DNA of 31,159 bases from a virus: the IMG/VR virus record IMGVR_UViG_3300028800_000246, positions 1 to 31,159 of that record. The stretch is one strand, 5' to 3'. Shown here in pieces: positions 15,356 through 23,326 of the stretch (within the stretch, counting starts at the first letter, position 1; each line of letters starts with the position of its first letter). The notes under the pieces were generated by a model. The model was not told the DNA's origin. It ran no database searches and worked only from the letters and a program-made list of their open reading frames with translations. A program made the position numbers and the translations under genes.

Positions 15356-15366
15356 CCCCTCGATTT

Positions 15367-17646
15367 CTAGGTATTAATTCTTGTAAAAATGTAGCTGACC
15401 TTCGGCCGACCTCCGGCAGGCCCTGCCTTTTCTTCAAGGGCTTTTAGGCTACCGCTATCGCTGAGCGAGCCGATGATGCCCTGAATATCCCGAGCGGAAA
15501 GCCGTCCATCGATCTTGCGATACAGGTCAGTTTTTGTGATGCCGCTCTTACCCGCTTCGCGAACCAAATTAAGCACCAACTTGGAATTGGCCTGATATTC
15601 ATTTTCCGCCATATGATTGCGGATACCTTCCATGAAGGTGCTCATCGACCAGTCAATAAGACTGGACGCAAACCGAACATCACCCGGCTGAATTTCGCAT
15701 TTGTACATATCTCGCCAATGCCTAGCGCAAGCCAATATCAGAGAAATACGCTTCACCATTTCAGCGGCTCGCGCCCAAATCTCAAAAATCGGATCGCTAT
15801 CCGATTTCAAAATCATATCGCGCGTCTTTAAACGGTATTCCGCCAAGAGAATTTCAGCTTCTGCCGCAGTCGGAACCACAAAAAGCGATGGAGTATGCTC
15901 GGGAAGAGTTGAAACCGTACTTTGTCTTTGGATACCGTCTTGAAACGTGTGAAGCGTGCGAATGGCATCAATTAATTGATGTGGTACGTTTTCCTCTGGC
16001 TTAGGGGTTTTATTTTCTGTCATTCGCTTAAATCGATGTAGAACGATAAAACGATTAAGAAACCCACCAGCAACTTGATCACTGCGTAATTGCTTATAAA
16101 AATTTACTGGTGTGGTAGCTCCGAGAAGCGTAAGACTTGGACGCTTAATGCAAATATCTCCGCGTGTAGTTACACCTTCTGGAGAAAAACTGCCTAGATT
16201 TTTACCCCACACAGTACAATAGTCATCAAGTAGTGATAATTCTTGCGTTGAAGCGTTACGGCCAATAAATTTGCGAAGTACTTTGCCAATTTCATCGATA
16301 ATTTGAATTTGCAGCGGCTTCTCTTGTAACGAAACGCCCAGCTTGGCCGAAGATGACACAGACGATTTTACTAAATGAGAGAGTCCAGCCCCTTCAAAAA
16401 TCTGTTTAATGGCCTCTTGTGGACGCTCCTTGCCGCTCGCCGTTGGCGCAATAGTCAGCCAATATAAGGCGGTTCCGGTACGCGGCGTCCCGGTATAGAT
16501 TTGCCTGCCAACAGCGGCACCAACAGCACACAGGGCCGCAGCTACCGAAAATAGACGGCAAGGAAACATAGCCGTCGACATAATCCAATCGGCAATGTCA
16601 TTGATTAATTCAGGACCATTAAGAAGATAATCTGGATAGTCATCTAGTGCTGTTGGTTCTGCGCCACTGATGATCTCTCCAGTGTCCGCATCAATAATAT
16701 CTTCGCCAAGGATATGGATTTGAATTGTTGGCGTCGGGTCATTATTGGGACCTCGGGGATACTTTTCCCCCACCCGCAAAGCCCTCGCCAGCGTCCCCTT
16801 CGGGCCAAGGGCTTTGTCTTTTGGACTCACACCCCATGACAGCACGGCTTGCTCAAGAGCGCTGTACGCCTCGCTAAAGGCCAAGCAGCGCCCTCCTACG
16901 AGGCGGCCGATTCTGTAGGCGGAAAGGTTTGCTTCTGTGTTTCTTTCGCCGGGCGAGCGGGCTGCCAATTGTGCCATTTCATCCGCAAGCGCTGCCGCCC
17001 CATATGCGGAGAGATCGGACGATGACTGAATACTGAAAATAATTGGCTTTGGAGGCGGCAACGCCGCTTTGGCGGACAACTTGATAAGCCACTCCGGCGC
17101 ATCGGCGATCGGGAGGGTATTGAGCCAACGATAAATGCCTTTGCCGGGCCGAACGGAAGGCGCAGCAATAACCATTCCGCCGTCGCCGCGCACATCAACA
17201 CCAGGCGCTAATTTTGAAGCCGAGTTTTCAATAAAAGTGCCGTCACTGGGATATTTGAAAAAACGATGCACCGACCCAGACGGGCTTTCAGCCATCAACG
17301 TGGCAGGCAACTCGCCGTGCTCCGCTTCAAGATTTTTTAGATTAGCAATACCATCGGCACTGTGACCTGCAGGCGTATCCGCCTCTAGAACAAAAATTCC
17401 GCTATCCTTGCCTGTCGCAATGCCAACATTAGCAGCAGGAAATTGTTTGTAATAAGCAACAATCTCGACTGGATCGGTAGTACATCCCCAACGATTGCCG
17501 TTGGTTTTTTCGCCAGAAACGCAGCCCATCTTTTCGCCGCTGGCGGGCGACGGAAATACAAACCAGCCACGGCTGGCGTAAGCCAGCGCGTGCTCGCAAA
17601 CATTCTTTTTGTTCCAAGGCCGGACAGTGGCCGCCATAAGAGACAT
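15367..17646 (-). CDS. Bifunctional primase-polymerase / helicase-type ATPase
   Basis: A 759-residue protein. N-terminal PrimPol domain (about 15-190): VGIATGKDSGIFVLEADT, SGSVHRFFKYP and GVDVRGDGGMVIAAPS follow the order of the bifunctional DNA primase/polymerase family. The first metal-binding Asp is replaced (E88-x-D90). A PGERN-type segment at about 232-252 resembles the primase C-terminal part. Then a P-loop ATPase of DUF3987 type: TIAPTASGKE (about 398-407) and IQIIDEIGK (about 447-455). A C-terminal winged helix (GKSGITKTDLYRKIDGRLSA) closes it. It should prime and unwind phage DNA. It lies beside the candidate origin. The ATG is 7 bases after the preceding stop and lacks a clear ribosome site. 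Confidence 0.82.
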   Translation of the reverse strand: MSLMAATVRPWNKKNVCEHALAYASRGWFVFPSPASGEKMGCVSGEKTNGNRWGCTTDPVEIVAYYKQFPAANVGIATGKDSGIFVLEADTPAGHSADGIANLKNLEAEHGELPATLMAESPSGSVHRFFKYPSDGTFIENSASKLAPGVDVRGDGGMVIAAPSVRPGKGIYRWLNTLPIADAPEWLIKLSAKAALPPPKPIIFSIQSSSDLSAYGAAALADEMAQLAARSPGERNTEANLSAYRIGRLVGGRCLAFSEAYSALEQAVLSWGVSPKDKALGPKGTLARALRVGEKYPRGPNNDPTPTIQIHILGEDIIDADTGEIISGAEPTALDDYPDYLLNGPELINDIADWIMSTAMFPCRLFSVAAALCAVGAAVGRQIYTGTPRTGTALYWLTIAPTASGKERPQEAIKQIFEGAGLSHLVKSSVSSSAKLGVSLQEKPLQIQIIDEIGKVLRKFIGRNASTQELSLLDDYCTVWGKNLGSFSPEGVTTRGDICIKRPSLTLLGATTPVNFYKQLRSDQVAGGFLNRFIVLHRFKRMTENKTPKPEENVPHQLIDAIRTLHTFQDGIQRQSTVSTLPEHTPSLFVVPTAAEAEILLAEYRLKTRDMILKSDSDPIFEIWARAAEMVKRISLILACARHWRDMYKCEIQPGDVRFASSLIDWSMSTFMEGIRNHMAENEYQANSKLVLNLVREAGKSGITKTDLYRKIDGRLSARDIQGIIGSLSDSGSLKALEEKAGPAGGRPKVSYIFTRINT

Positions 17647-17653
17647 CTTTTAA

Positions 17654-18259
17654 TTATAGGACTGGTTTTTTCCATTGAACCAAATTGCCCGCTTCGCGCC
17701 ACAGGCGCTCGATTACTGTCCAAGGAACGCATGGTATCTTGTGCGCGCGATGAATAATTTCGTTGTGATCTTTACCTAAACGGCTACCCCAATCCATGTA
17801 ACTGCCGCCAATATCAATTTTATCAGTATCGGTAAGCTTCAATAATGCGTCGTCTTTCACAATATCAAACAGACCAGTATCATCATTTTTAACCCTGTAA
17901 CAAATTGATCCTATGCAAGAAATTGTGCCGTCCGCAGCTTCATATGCGCCGCACGATTTAAGCTGTACTGGCATCAATCCTAAAATTAAAAACTCATAAT
18001 TGGTTGGTGCAACCAAGCATTTTGCTAGATCGCCAACTAACTCAACATTAAAAGGTTCTTCTCCAAAAACCAACGGCTTAATTTCGACAAGTAGCTTTTT
18101 TTCAATTAGAAAGTCTGGAATCCATCCATTCAAATCTAGGGGCTCATAATCCCATCGCCAATCGCACAGATCGAAGAACGCAGCCCAGCGCGCTTCGAGT
18201 CGCGAGCGGAATATAGTGCCGTTATAACGGGTTGGGATGGCTTTGATATTATAGTGCAT
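17654..18259 (-). CDS. PD-(D/E)XK-type nuclease-like protein (201 aa)
   Basis: The N-terminal 62 residues hold a typical nuclease core: RSRLEARWAAFFD (E22), then YEPLDLNGWIPDFLIEKK (D49) and LLVEIKP (E59, K61), giving E...PD...E-x-K. The rest is helical and mixed with no second motif. The family is common in phage replication blocks; resolvase or host DNA degradation is possible. The ATG has an AGAGGGG site. It lies just before the PrimPol gene. Confidence 0.72.
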   Translation of the reverse strand: MHYNIKAIPTRYNGTIFRSRLEARWAAFFDLCDWRWDYEPLDLNGWIPDFLIEKKLLVEIKPLVFGEEPFNVELVGDLAKCLVAPTNYEFLILGLMPVQLKSCGAYEAADGTISCIGSICYRVKNDDTGLFDIVKDDALLKLTDTDKIDIGGSYMDWGSRLGKDHNEIIHRAHKIPCVPWTVIERLWREAGNLVQWKKPVL

Positions 18260-18293
18260 TGTCCCCTCTTTTTATTAAGAGTGTGCCAGTCAC

Positions 18294-18665
18294 TCAGTAC
18301 GGCAACCCGCCAACCTCTATCTTCTGGCGCAAGAATTTTTCGTAACTAACAAGAAATACGCGCCATAGCTCTTCCCATTGCTCTGCGGAGAGTTTGGCCA
18401 AGTCGGTCTGGTGCTGAGAGTCCAAATAATCGCCAGCAGCGTTGGCGGCTTCCATCGCGGCGGCGTGCTCTAGCGTATCTAATTTTTCTAACGGCATTTT
18501 AACGACCTCATGCGCTAAGCGGTGACAGTCGGGGGAGTCGCAGAGCCAAAGAGGAGGAGCGGAGTAGCTAGAGAGATAGGCGAGCGCGACGGCGTGGCGC
18601 CGGCAGACTGTGCAGAGCGTGGGGAGAGCGGTAGAGAAGCGGGTGGCGAGAGTTGGGGCGGTCAT
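18294..18665 (-). CDS. Zinc-ribbon-like protein, DUF6511-like
   Basis: Two Cys groups are visible: PTLCTVCRRHAVALAY (about 16-31) and PLWLCDSPDCHRLAHEVV (about 38-55), giving C-x2-C and C-x4-C, likely binding zinc. The remainder is helical and acidic with Trp (SAEQWEELWRVFLVSYEKFL). This resembles small phage proteins with DUF6511; I recall it rather than search it. Function unknown. It follows the 76-residue gene by 5 bases. Confidence 0.6.
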   Translation of the reverse strand: MTAPTLATRFSTALPTLCTVCRRHAVALAYLSSYSAPPLWLCDSPDCHRLAHEVVKMPLEKLDTLEHAAAMEAANAAGDYLDSQHQTDLAKLSAEQWEELWRVFLVSYEKFLRQKIEVGGLPY

Positions 18666-18670
18666 TTATA

Positions 18671-18901
18671 TCAAAAACATATTTGGCGAGTAATCATCGC
18701 CGCATACTTGACAGACTGCCAACGTGTCATCGGCTCACCAAGTTGACGACTTAAATCAAGCGCGGACCAATATATACGCCAGAAATAAAGCCAAACTCTT
18801 GCGCATCCCTCTGGTTGATATTTTATCCAATTGATCAGTCCGGGTTCGCGCGGCCCGATCTCTGCAATAAAAAATCCCGATCCGTCCGGAAGCTCATGCA
18901 T
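18671..18901 (-). CDS. Small hypothetical protein (76 aa)
   Basis: The ATG has an AGGAG site 9 bases upstream. The product contains several aromatic residues (ARVWLYFWRIYWSALDL), which could be a short membrane-associated helix. No family is recognised. Confidence 0.6.
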   Translation of the reverse strand: MHELPDGSGFFIAEIGPREPGLINWIKYQPEGCARVWLYFWRIYWSALDLSRQLGEPMTRWQSVKYAAMITRQICF

Positions 18902-18924
18902 TTTCTTTTCTCCTATCTATCTAA

Positions 18925-19074
18925 TTATTTATCGCTGTACCCCACCAACCCCATCCACAAAATCCTAACCGGCCCCACGGCAAACAAACGCCGCCCCACT
19001 CTGCCCCATTGCCAGTTGAATGGCGTGAAGCCAATGCCGCAGCCGAGATGGCGGAAGCGGCGGGCGAAGGTCAT
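18925..19074 (-). CDS. Small basic protein, 49 aa
   Basis: The ATG overlaps the stop of the DUF551-like gene by four bases (ATGA). The product is basic and rich in Gly, Arg, Phe and Trp (MTFARRFRHLGCGIGFTPFN at its start) and its last third is hydrophobic (RLFAVGPVRILWMGLVGY), so it may touch a membrane. A stop is followed after 23 bases by the next start. Function unknown. Confidence 0.55.
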   Translation of the reverse strand: MTFARRFRHLGCGIGFTPFNWQWGRVGRRLFAVGPVRILWMGLVGYSDK

Positions 19075-19391
19075 GCGGCGGCCTCTGGCGGATCAGGAAG
19101 GCGTTGCCAATGTGTAGGCTCGCCGCCACCATGACCGAGATTGTCACAACTGAAAAAACGAAAGTTGATGTAACGAGCCACTGTAATTGTGCCGTTATTG
19201 ATCCGAGCGAGAAAATCTCCGCTACGCGGCGCACTTTCTATTGGATACCAACGTGTCGCTTCAGGTCCCCAACCGCATTCGAGCAGCGTTTCAATAATCC
19301 GTTCCGCATGGGGATCACAGCCACAAAACGGATGATTGCAATCTTGTGGAGGATCGGCGGTTCGCTGTGCTTTGCATTGCCATCCGCTCAC
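19071..19391 (-). CDS. DUF551-like protein (106 aa)
   Basis: The GTG overlaps the helicase stop by four bases (GTGA) and has a GGAG site 8 bases upstream; a TTG further up is less likely. A Cys-rich N-terminal part (PQDCNHPFCGCDPHA) is followed by a C-terminal region of DUF551 build: WYPIESAPRSGDFLARI, then a strand pair and a closing PTHWQRLPDPPEA. Function of the family is unknown; it is common in phage genomes. Confidence 0.65.
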   Translation of the reverse strand: MSGWQCKAQRTADPPQDCNHPFCGCDPHAERIIETLLECGWGPEATRWYPIESAPRSGDFLARINNGTITVARYINFRFFSCDNLGHGGGEPTHWQRLPDPPEAAA

Positions 19392-20992
19392 GCTGCCTTC
19401 TCCTCTTTCTCTTTGCTGAACTGCCAATTCACTACACTAAAGAACTTGCCGTCCGGCCTGATCTGAATAGAGGTCGGCTGCGCTAACTCTGCTACCCGCC
19501 GCAGCGCTTCGTCCGTGTCTCTCGGCACTACGCCGCCGCCGCAGCGACGCCACCAGGATTCGGCTTTCTGTCGGGCAAAGCCTTGATGAGAAAAGCAGAG
19601 CCAGCTTCGGTGAACTGAAAGGCCGCAGTCGTACTCCGCTCTGAGCGAAGGCGGACTACCCTCTTTTTCATGCCGGTAGTACCGCACGCTATCAACCGCG
19701 ACCCAAGCCGGAGCGCCCTTTGACAGAATGGCGGCGCTCGCCTCTGCGGTGGCTTCGTGTTTGGGAGTAGCGGCGCGTTCTGGCCACTCGTAACCGCAGG
19801 TCGGGCAACGGAGCGCGGCTAGCGCGACCAGCGTGGCACAGTGCGGACACTCCTTTGCGAGCGGCGAGCCATCACCAACACGCGGCTTAAATTCGCCAGT
19901 CTCAATCGTATCGACAGGTCCATGCCTGAGAATATTTCTGGCAAAATCGAGGATCAAACAATCTTGCTTTCCCTCTGCCTTTCTAGTCCCTCTTCCGCAA
20001 ATTTGGACGTAAAGGCCGGGGCTGAGTGTGGGTCGCAACATTGCGATCATGTCTGTTTGAGGCGCATCAAATCCTGTCGTAAGAACTTGTGCGTTAGTAA
20101 GGCATCGAAGCTGGCCAGATTTGAAAGCGGAGATTAGCCGATCGCGCTCACGCTTCGGTGTCTCGCCTGTTACGGCTTCGCAGCTAATGCCTTTGGCGCG
20201 AATTGCTTCCGCAACCTGATGAGCATGTTTGACGCCGCAACAAAATGCGAGCCAAGACTTGCGGTGTTCGCCAAACTGCGCAATCTCATTGACTGCGGCG
20301 GTAGTTATCCAATCCTTGTTAATCGCGATCTCAAGAGCGCCAGGCACAAACTCGCCACCACGTTTTGCGACGCCATTTGTGTCAAGCGCGGTTACGGTTG
20401 CTTTTGAAATCAGTGGTGACAGCCATCCATCTTCGATGCCTTCACCAATCCCGTATTTGAAAACTGTTTTATCAAACAATTTACCTTGACCTTGATCGAG
20501 CCGACCGGAATCAAGCCGATAAGCCGTGGCGCTGTAGCCGACAACGCGCATTTCATGCGGTGCGTCCAGCGTGGCGAGCAAGTGTCTATACATGCCTTCG
20601 CCGTCGTGCGGCATCAGGTGGCATTCATCAACCACGATCAGGTCACGCGGGCCAAGCCGGACGGCATGTTTGTAAACTGACTGAATCGAAGCGAAGAGAA
20701 TTTGCTGATGATAGTCGCGCCGACCAAGGCCAGCCGAATTGATGCCGACTGGAGCGTTAGGATAAAGCTGGAGCAGCGCCTTTAGATTTTGTGCAACCAA
20801 TTCCCTTACGTGAACCAGCATCAGCACACGCAAATCTGGGTAAGAGGTGATTAGCTGCCGCACTAAGTCGGCAATGATGACTGACTTGCCAAGGCCAGTT
20901 CCCATTTCGATTAGCGCGTTACCGCCGCCCTTGCTCCAATGCGTGAGCAGCGCGTCGTTGGCAGCGGATTGGTATGGCCGGAGAGTCAGCAT
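19388..20992 (-). CDS. Superfamily 2 DEAD/DEAH-type helicase
   Basis: 534 residues. Motif I GTGLGKS (31-37), motif Ia LMLVHVRELVAQ (about 58-69), motif II DECH (122-125), motif III SAT (154-156), motif V TTGFDAP and motif VI QICGRGTRK (about 335). A zinc ribbon follows (CPHC...CPTCGYEW). The order is typical of phage replication and repair helicases. It may open recombination or replication intermediates with the nuclease coded just upstream. The ATG shares one base with that gene's stop. Confidence 0.88.
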   Translation of the reverse strand: MLTLRPYQSAANDALLTHWSKGGGNALIEMGTGLGKSVIIADLVRQLITSYPDLRVLMLVHVRELVAQNLKALLQLYPNAPVGINSAGLGRRDYHQQILFASIQSVYKHAVRLGPRDLIVVDECHLMPHDGEGMYRHLLATLDAPHEMRVVGYSATAYRLDSGRLDQGQGKLFDKTVFKYGIGEGIEDGWLSPLISKATVTALDTNGVAKRGGEFVPGALEIAINKDWITTAAVNEIAQFGEHRKSWLAFCCGVKHAHQVAEAIRAKGISCEAVTGETPKRERDRLISAFKSGQLRCLTNAQVLTTGFDAPQTDMIAMLRPTLSPGLYVQICGRGTRKAEGKQDCLILDFARNILRHGPVDTIETGEFKPRVGDGSPLAKECPHCATLVALAALRCPTCGYEWPERAATPKHEATAEASAAILSKGAPAWVAVDSVRYYRHEKEGSPPSLRAEYDCGLSVHRSWLCFSHQGFARQKAESWWRRCGGGVVPRDTDEALRRVAELAQPTSIQIRPDGKFFSVVNWQFSKEKEEKAA

Positions 20993-21960
20993 TATTTAGT
21001 TGTCTTTCCATCCACCCAAGTCTCGCCGCTAGCCAAACGGTAAGTAACCGTCCGCGCCTCTGGATCAGCGTCGATCTGCTCTCCCGCTACTAAATCCGGC
21101 AGGAAAAGGTGGCTAGGGCAAGCGCGCTGCTGTTCGTCGTAGCTAAGCCCTCGCTGATGCAGCGTGCAAAACACGTTTGCGCCGGAGTCAAATCTTGCCG
21201 ACAAACAAGTCCGGCAATTTACCCTAGCAAAAGCCCCTTCATGACAGATACCTTTGTCCGGACACCAGCCGCACGCAAAGGCTCCCTTAGCTTTGGGGTC
21301 ATCCCAAAGTCGCGGCGGGACTTTGTCGGACGGAGCTAATCGCTCAATGCGAGCCTCTGCGGCAAGCGCGAACGTAGCGTTGAATTCAATCCGTTCGGCG
21401 TATCGCGCGTCATCGTTCTTATTGACGGCGAGATACAGACAGCGCGTCGCGCCATGCCTCAAACAATACAACTGACATTGCAGATAATGATCTGGTTTTG
21501 ACTTGGCGAGTCCTTCGCCCTTTGGCGGCTGATGTTTTAGCAGTTCCTTGAAACTCTTTTCGGAATGAGACTTACATTCCACAACATGAACGGTTTTCGG
21601 CGCTTCTGGAATGCCAGTCGCAAGCGCGTCTAGCTTACCGCGCAACCAGCCATTGGCTAATTCGACCGCAAACTGTTTACCTGTTGCTGGATCAACGCGC
21701 TGAACATCGCATCTGATCGCTTCCAAATCACCTAGCAAACGATCTTCCCAATATCGCCCGGTATCAAAGCGGCTTTGCTTTTGACCATCAACCTCTTGGC
21801 GTGGCGTGGCCCATCGAAGCGCGTACCAGATGGCGCGGTCGCATTCGTTTGCGGCTTCCGACATCGCGACGCCGCGATTGTCGCCGCCCCAACCGCGTGC
21901 TTTGATGGCGCGGTAAATGGCTTCGGCCGTGTGGTTGATTGGGAGTGGCAGTTCAGCCAT
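20992..21960 (-). CDS. PD-(D/E)XK nuclease with Cas4-type Cys cluster
   Basis: 322 residues. Likely metal-binding residues: E72 (GRYWEDRLL), D111 (RGKLDAL), E128 and K130 (HVVECKSHS), Q161 (HYLQCQLYC). One Cys near the start (C40, ANECDRA) and C230-x2-C233-x5-C239 (CGWCPDKGIC) make the four-Cys pattern that holds an iron-sulphur cluster in Cas4/AddB-like nucleases. It would process DNA ends in recombination. Overlaps the helicase by one base. No CRISPR array is seen nearby. Confidence 0.75.
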   Translation of the reverse strand: MAELPLPINHTAEAIYRAIKARGWGGDNRGVAMSEAANECDRAIWYALRWATPRQEVDGQKQSRFDTGRYWEDRLLGDLEAIRCDVQRVDPATGKQFAVELANGWLRGKLDALATGIPEAPKTVHVVECKSHSEKSFKELLKHQPPKGEGLAKSKPDHYLQCQLYCLRHGATRCLYLAVNKNDDARYAERIEFNATFALAAEARIERLAPSDKVPPRLWDDPKAKGAFACGWCPDKGICHEGAFARVNCRTCLSARFDSGANVFCTLHQRGLSYDEQQRACPSHLFLPDLVAGEQIDADPEARTVTYRLASGETWVDGKTTK

Positions 21961-22045
21961 TCTCTGCGCGCCTCCAGGGCACTAAGTCTTGGAAGGTGGA
22001 AGGGCGGCCGGGAGGGGCAGCAAACCAAACCCGGCCGCCCGGCTA

Positions 22046-22270
22046 CTAGGCTGCTTTCTTCTGGGCCGTAGCCTTCGCTTTCTTCGGCCCGCGCTTGGCC
22101 GGTGCAAACTCCTTGACCAGCGCGCGGAGATCGTCGCCGCTGATTGTCGCGGCGTCCGTTGTGGTGCCGTCTGGAGTAAGTACTTCGATCTGCAAACCGT
22201 CGCCGCTGGATTTGAACTCCAGGCGACCGTTTGCCTGCGTAGAAACGTAGGTCGATTTATTCAAGCTCAT
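22046..22270 (-). CDS. Small protein with basic Lys-rich tail (74 aa)
   Basis: The ATG has AGGAGG 6 bases upstream. The first 50 residues look beta-rich (GRLEFKSSGDGLQIEVLTP), followed by a helix and a Lys/Ala tail (KRGPKKAKATAQKKAA) of a type often seen in DNA-binding proteins. No family is recognised. Confidence 0.6.
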   Translation of the reverse strand: MSLNKSTYVSTQANGRLEFKSSGDGLQIEVLTPDGTTTDAATISGDDLRALVKEFAPAKRGPKKAKATAQKKAA

Positions 22271-22312
22271 TAAGTCCTCCTGTTTGGTTGGTTGGTAGTT
22301 CTGACTACTTTA

Positions 22313-22516
22313 CTAATCTGTGCGTTCGTATTCTCGGATAACGTTTCGCATTATGCCGAGTATTTCATTTGCTTCTTGCAAACGCGCACGCGCTTTTGCG
22401 CCTCCTCCTTTTTGCGTATTCAAACGAATACGAGTTTCAATGGCCGCTAAAAGACGCCGAGGCAAATCACGGTGAGGCAGAGAATTATCTGGCGCAAGCG
22501 GCTCTATTGCTGGCAT
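22313..22516 (-). CDS. Small basic helical protein (67 aa)
   Basis: The chosen ATG (MPAIEPLAPDNSLPHRD) lies 4 bases after the stop of the DUF669-like gene; the frame is open further up. The rest is basic and helical (RARLQEANEILGIMRNVIR). No family is recognised. Function unknown; it follows recombination genes. Confidence 0.55.
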   Translation of the reverse strand: MPAIEPLAPDNSLPHRDLPRRLLAAIETRIRLNTQKGGGAKARARLQEANEILGIMRNVIREYERTD

Positions 22517-22520
22517 CGCC

Positions 22521-23147
22521 CTACCCCGCCTTTTTCCAAGGCCGCGCGCCAGCGGCGGGCGCTGCATTAGAACGGGATGCAGCCGCTACATGGCGCTCGG
22601 TTTGGGTCGATGCTTGTCCCGTGCCCGTCGACTGGTTGCCCGCATTCGCCGCAGATAAAGGGCGTGCAGGTGCCTTCCCTGGCGGCGGCTGGCCGCCGCG
22701 CGCCTTGTAGCGCACGCGGTTCTGCGGCCCGTACTGGCCAGATTTGTCTTGCTGGATCGTCACGCGGCCGGTGAAGGGCTTGAAATGTAACTCGCGCGCC
22801 AAGTCTTCTGTTGTTCTAAGCGTGGCAGTAGAATTAACCGCCAAACAAAGATCGGCCAATTGGCGATGTCCGATCCGTTGTGCTTCTGGATTTTCATTCC
22901 GAAGATTGATCCGATCCCACACTTTACGATTTTGATGCGGGCCATCTATCACCTCTAAAGTGAGGATGAGTTGGCAATCGCATTGGTTTTCGGGACGACC
23001 ACTATTAAGTTGAGCCGTTCCATTTTTGGTCAGTTTAATTTCTGACTCTGTTGCTTGCATCATGTAATCACCCGCAGGAAGCGCGTCGAAGCTGCGATCA
23101 TCCTCGGGGACTGCATTCGGATCAAAGTCGATATCAAGTTCGGTCAT
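22521..23147 (-). CDS. DUF669-like, putative single-strand DNA-binding protein
   Basis: 208 residues. The opening (FDALPAGDYMMQATESEIKLTKNGTAQL) follows the DUF669 pattern (lPaGeY...E.K.tknG), then LTLEVIDGPHQNRKVWDRINLRN and a strand GRVTIQQDKSGQYGPQNRV. The tail is disordered, Pro/Ala/Ser-rich. The family is seen in phage recombination blocks and is thought to act like an SSB. It overlaps the preceding gene by four bases and lies one gene after the Sak4-like ATPase, in keeping with a shared role. Confidence 0.72.
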   Translation of the reverse strand: MTELDIDFDPNAVPEDDRSFDALPAGDYMMQATESEIKLTKNGTAQLNSGRPENQCDCQLILTLEVIDGPHQNRKVWDRINLRNENPEAQRIGHRQLADLCLAVNSTATLRTTEDLARELHFKPFTGRVTIQQDKSGQYGPQNRVRYKARGGQPPPGKAPARPLSAANAGNQSTGTGQASTQTERHVAAASRSNAAPAAGARPWKKAG

Positions 23148-23317
23148 TTGCTGGATTCCTTTTGCTTGTGCTCATCGAGCGTGAAGTCATAAACATTCCA
23201 GTAGACACGCGAGCCGCCGCAAAGCGTCGGCTGGCGTTTGCAAAATCTCTCTGCCGCGTCTTTTTCAGAGAAGATTGCTTCTGGAAAATCATTCCCCATG
23301 ACGACATAGATTTTCAT
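23144..23317 (-). CDS. Small hypothetical protein (57 aa)
   Basis: The ATG has an AGGG site and follows the ATPase gene by 9 bases; the stop overlaps the next ATG by four bases. The product starts MKIYVVMGNDFPEAIFSEK and looks like a small alpha/beta domain with two Cys. Function unknown. Confidence 0.65.
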   Translation of the reverse strand: MKIYVVMGNDFPEAIFSEKDAAERFCKRQPTLCGGSRVYWNVYDFTLDEHKQKESSK

Positions 23318-23326
23318 GACACAACC

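Larger units (their letters stand above)
14974..15366. other. Non-coding region with repeats, candidate replication origin
   Basis: No convincing gene lies in this stretch between the PrimPol-helicase gene and the Cys-rich protein. It holds eight copies of a 12-bp repeat (GGTTWTTRCGGG, both orientations), a short AT tract (TTATTATATATATAAAA, about 15214-15230) with a possible TATAAT -10 on the minus strand (15221-15216), and purine-rich runs of GAGAGA. The purine-rich part (about 15070-15205) may also be the leader of the late-regulatory transcript. Repeats plus AT tract next to the primase gene suggest an origin. Confidence 0.5.

Noticed and set aside
15248-15356. Repeat cluster as a CRISPR array
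   Set aside because: Units are only 12 bp, in both orientations, and often share bases, so there are no spacers.
20992-21960. Cas4-like nuclease taken as a sign of a CRISPR-Cas system
   Set aside because: No other cas gene and no regular repeat-spacer array was seen; phage Cas4-like nucleases are common in recombination operons.
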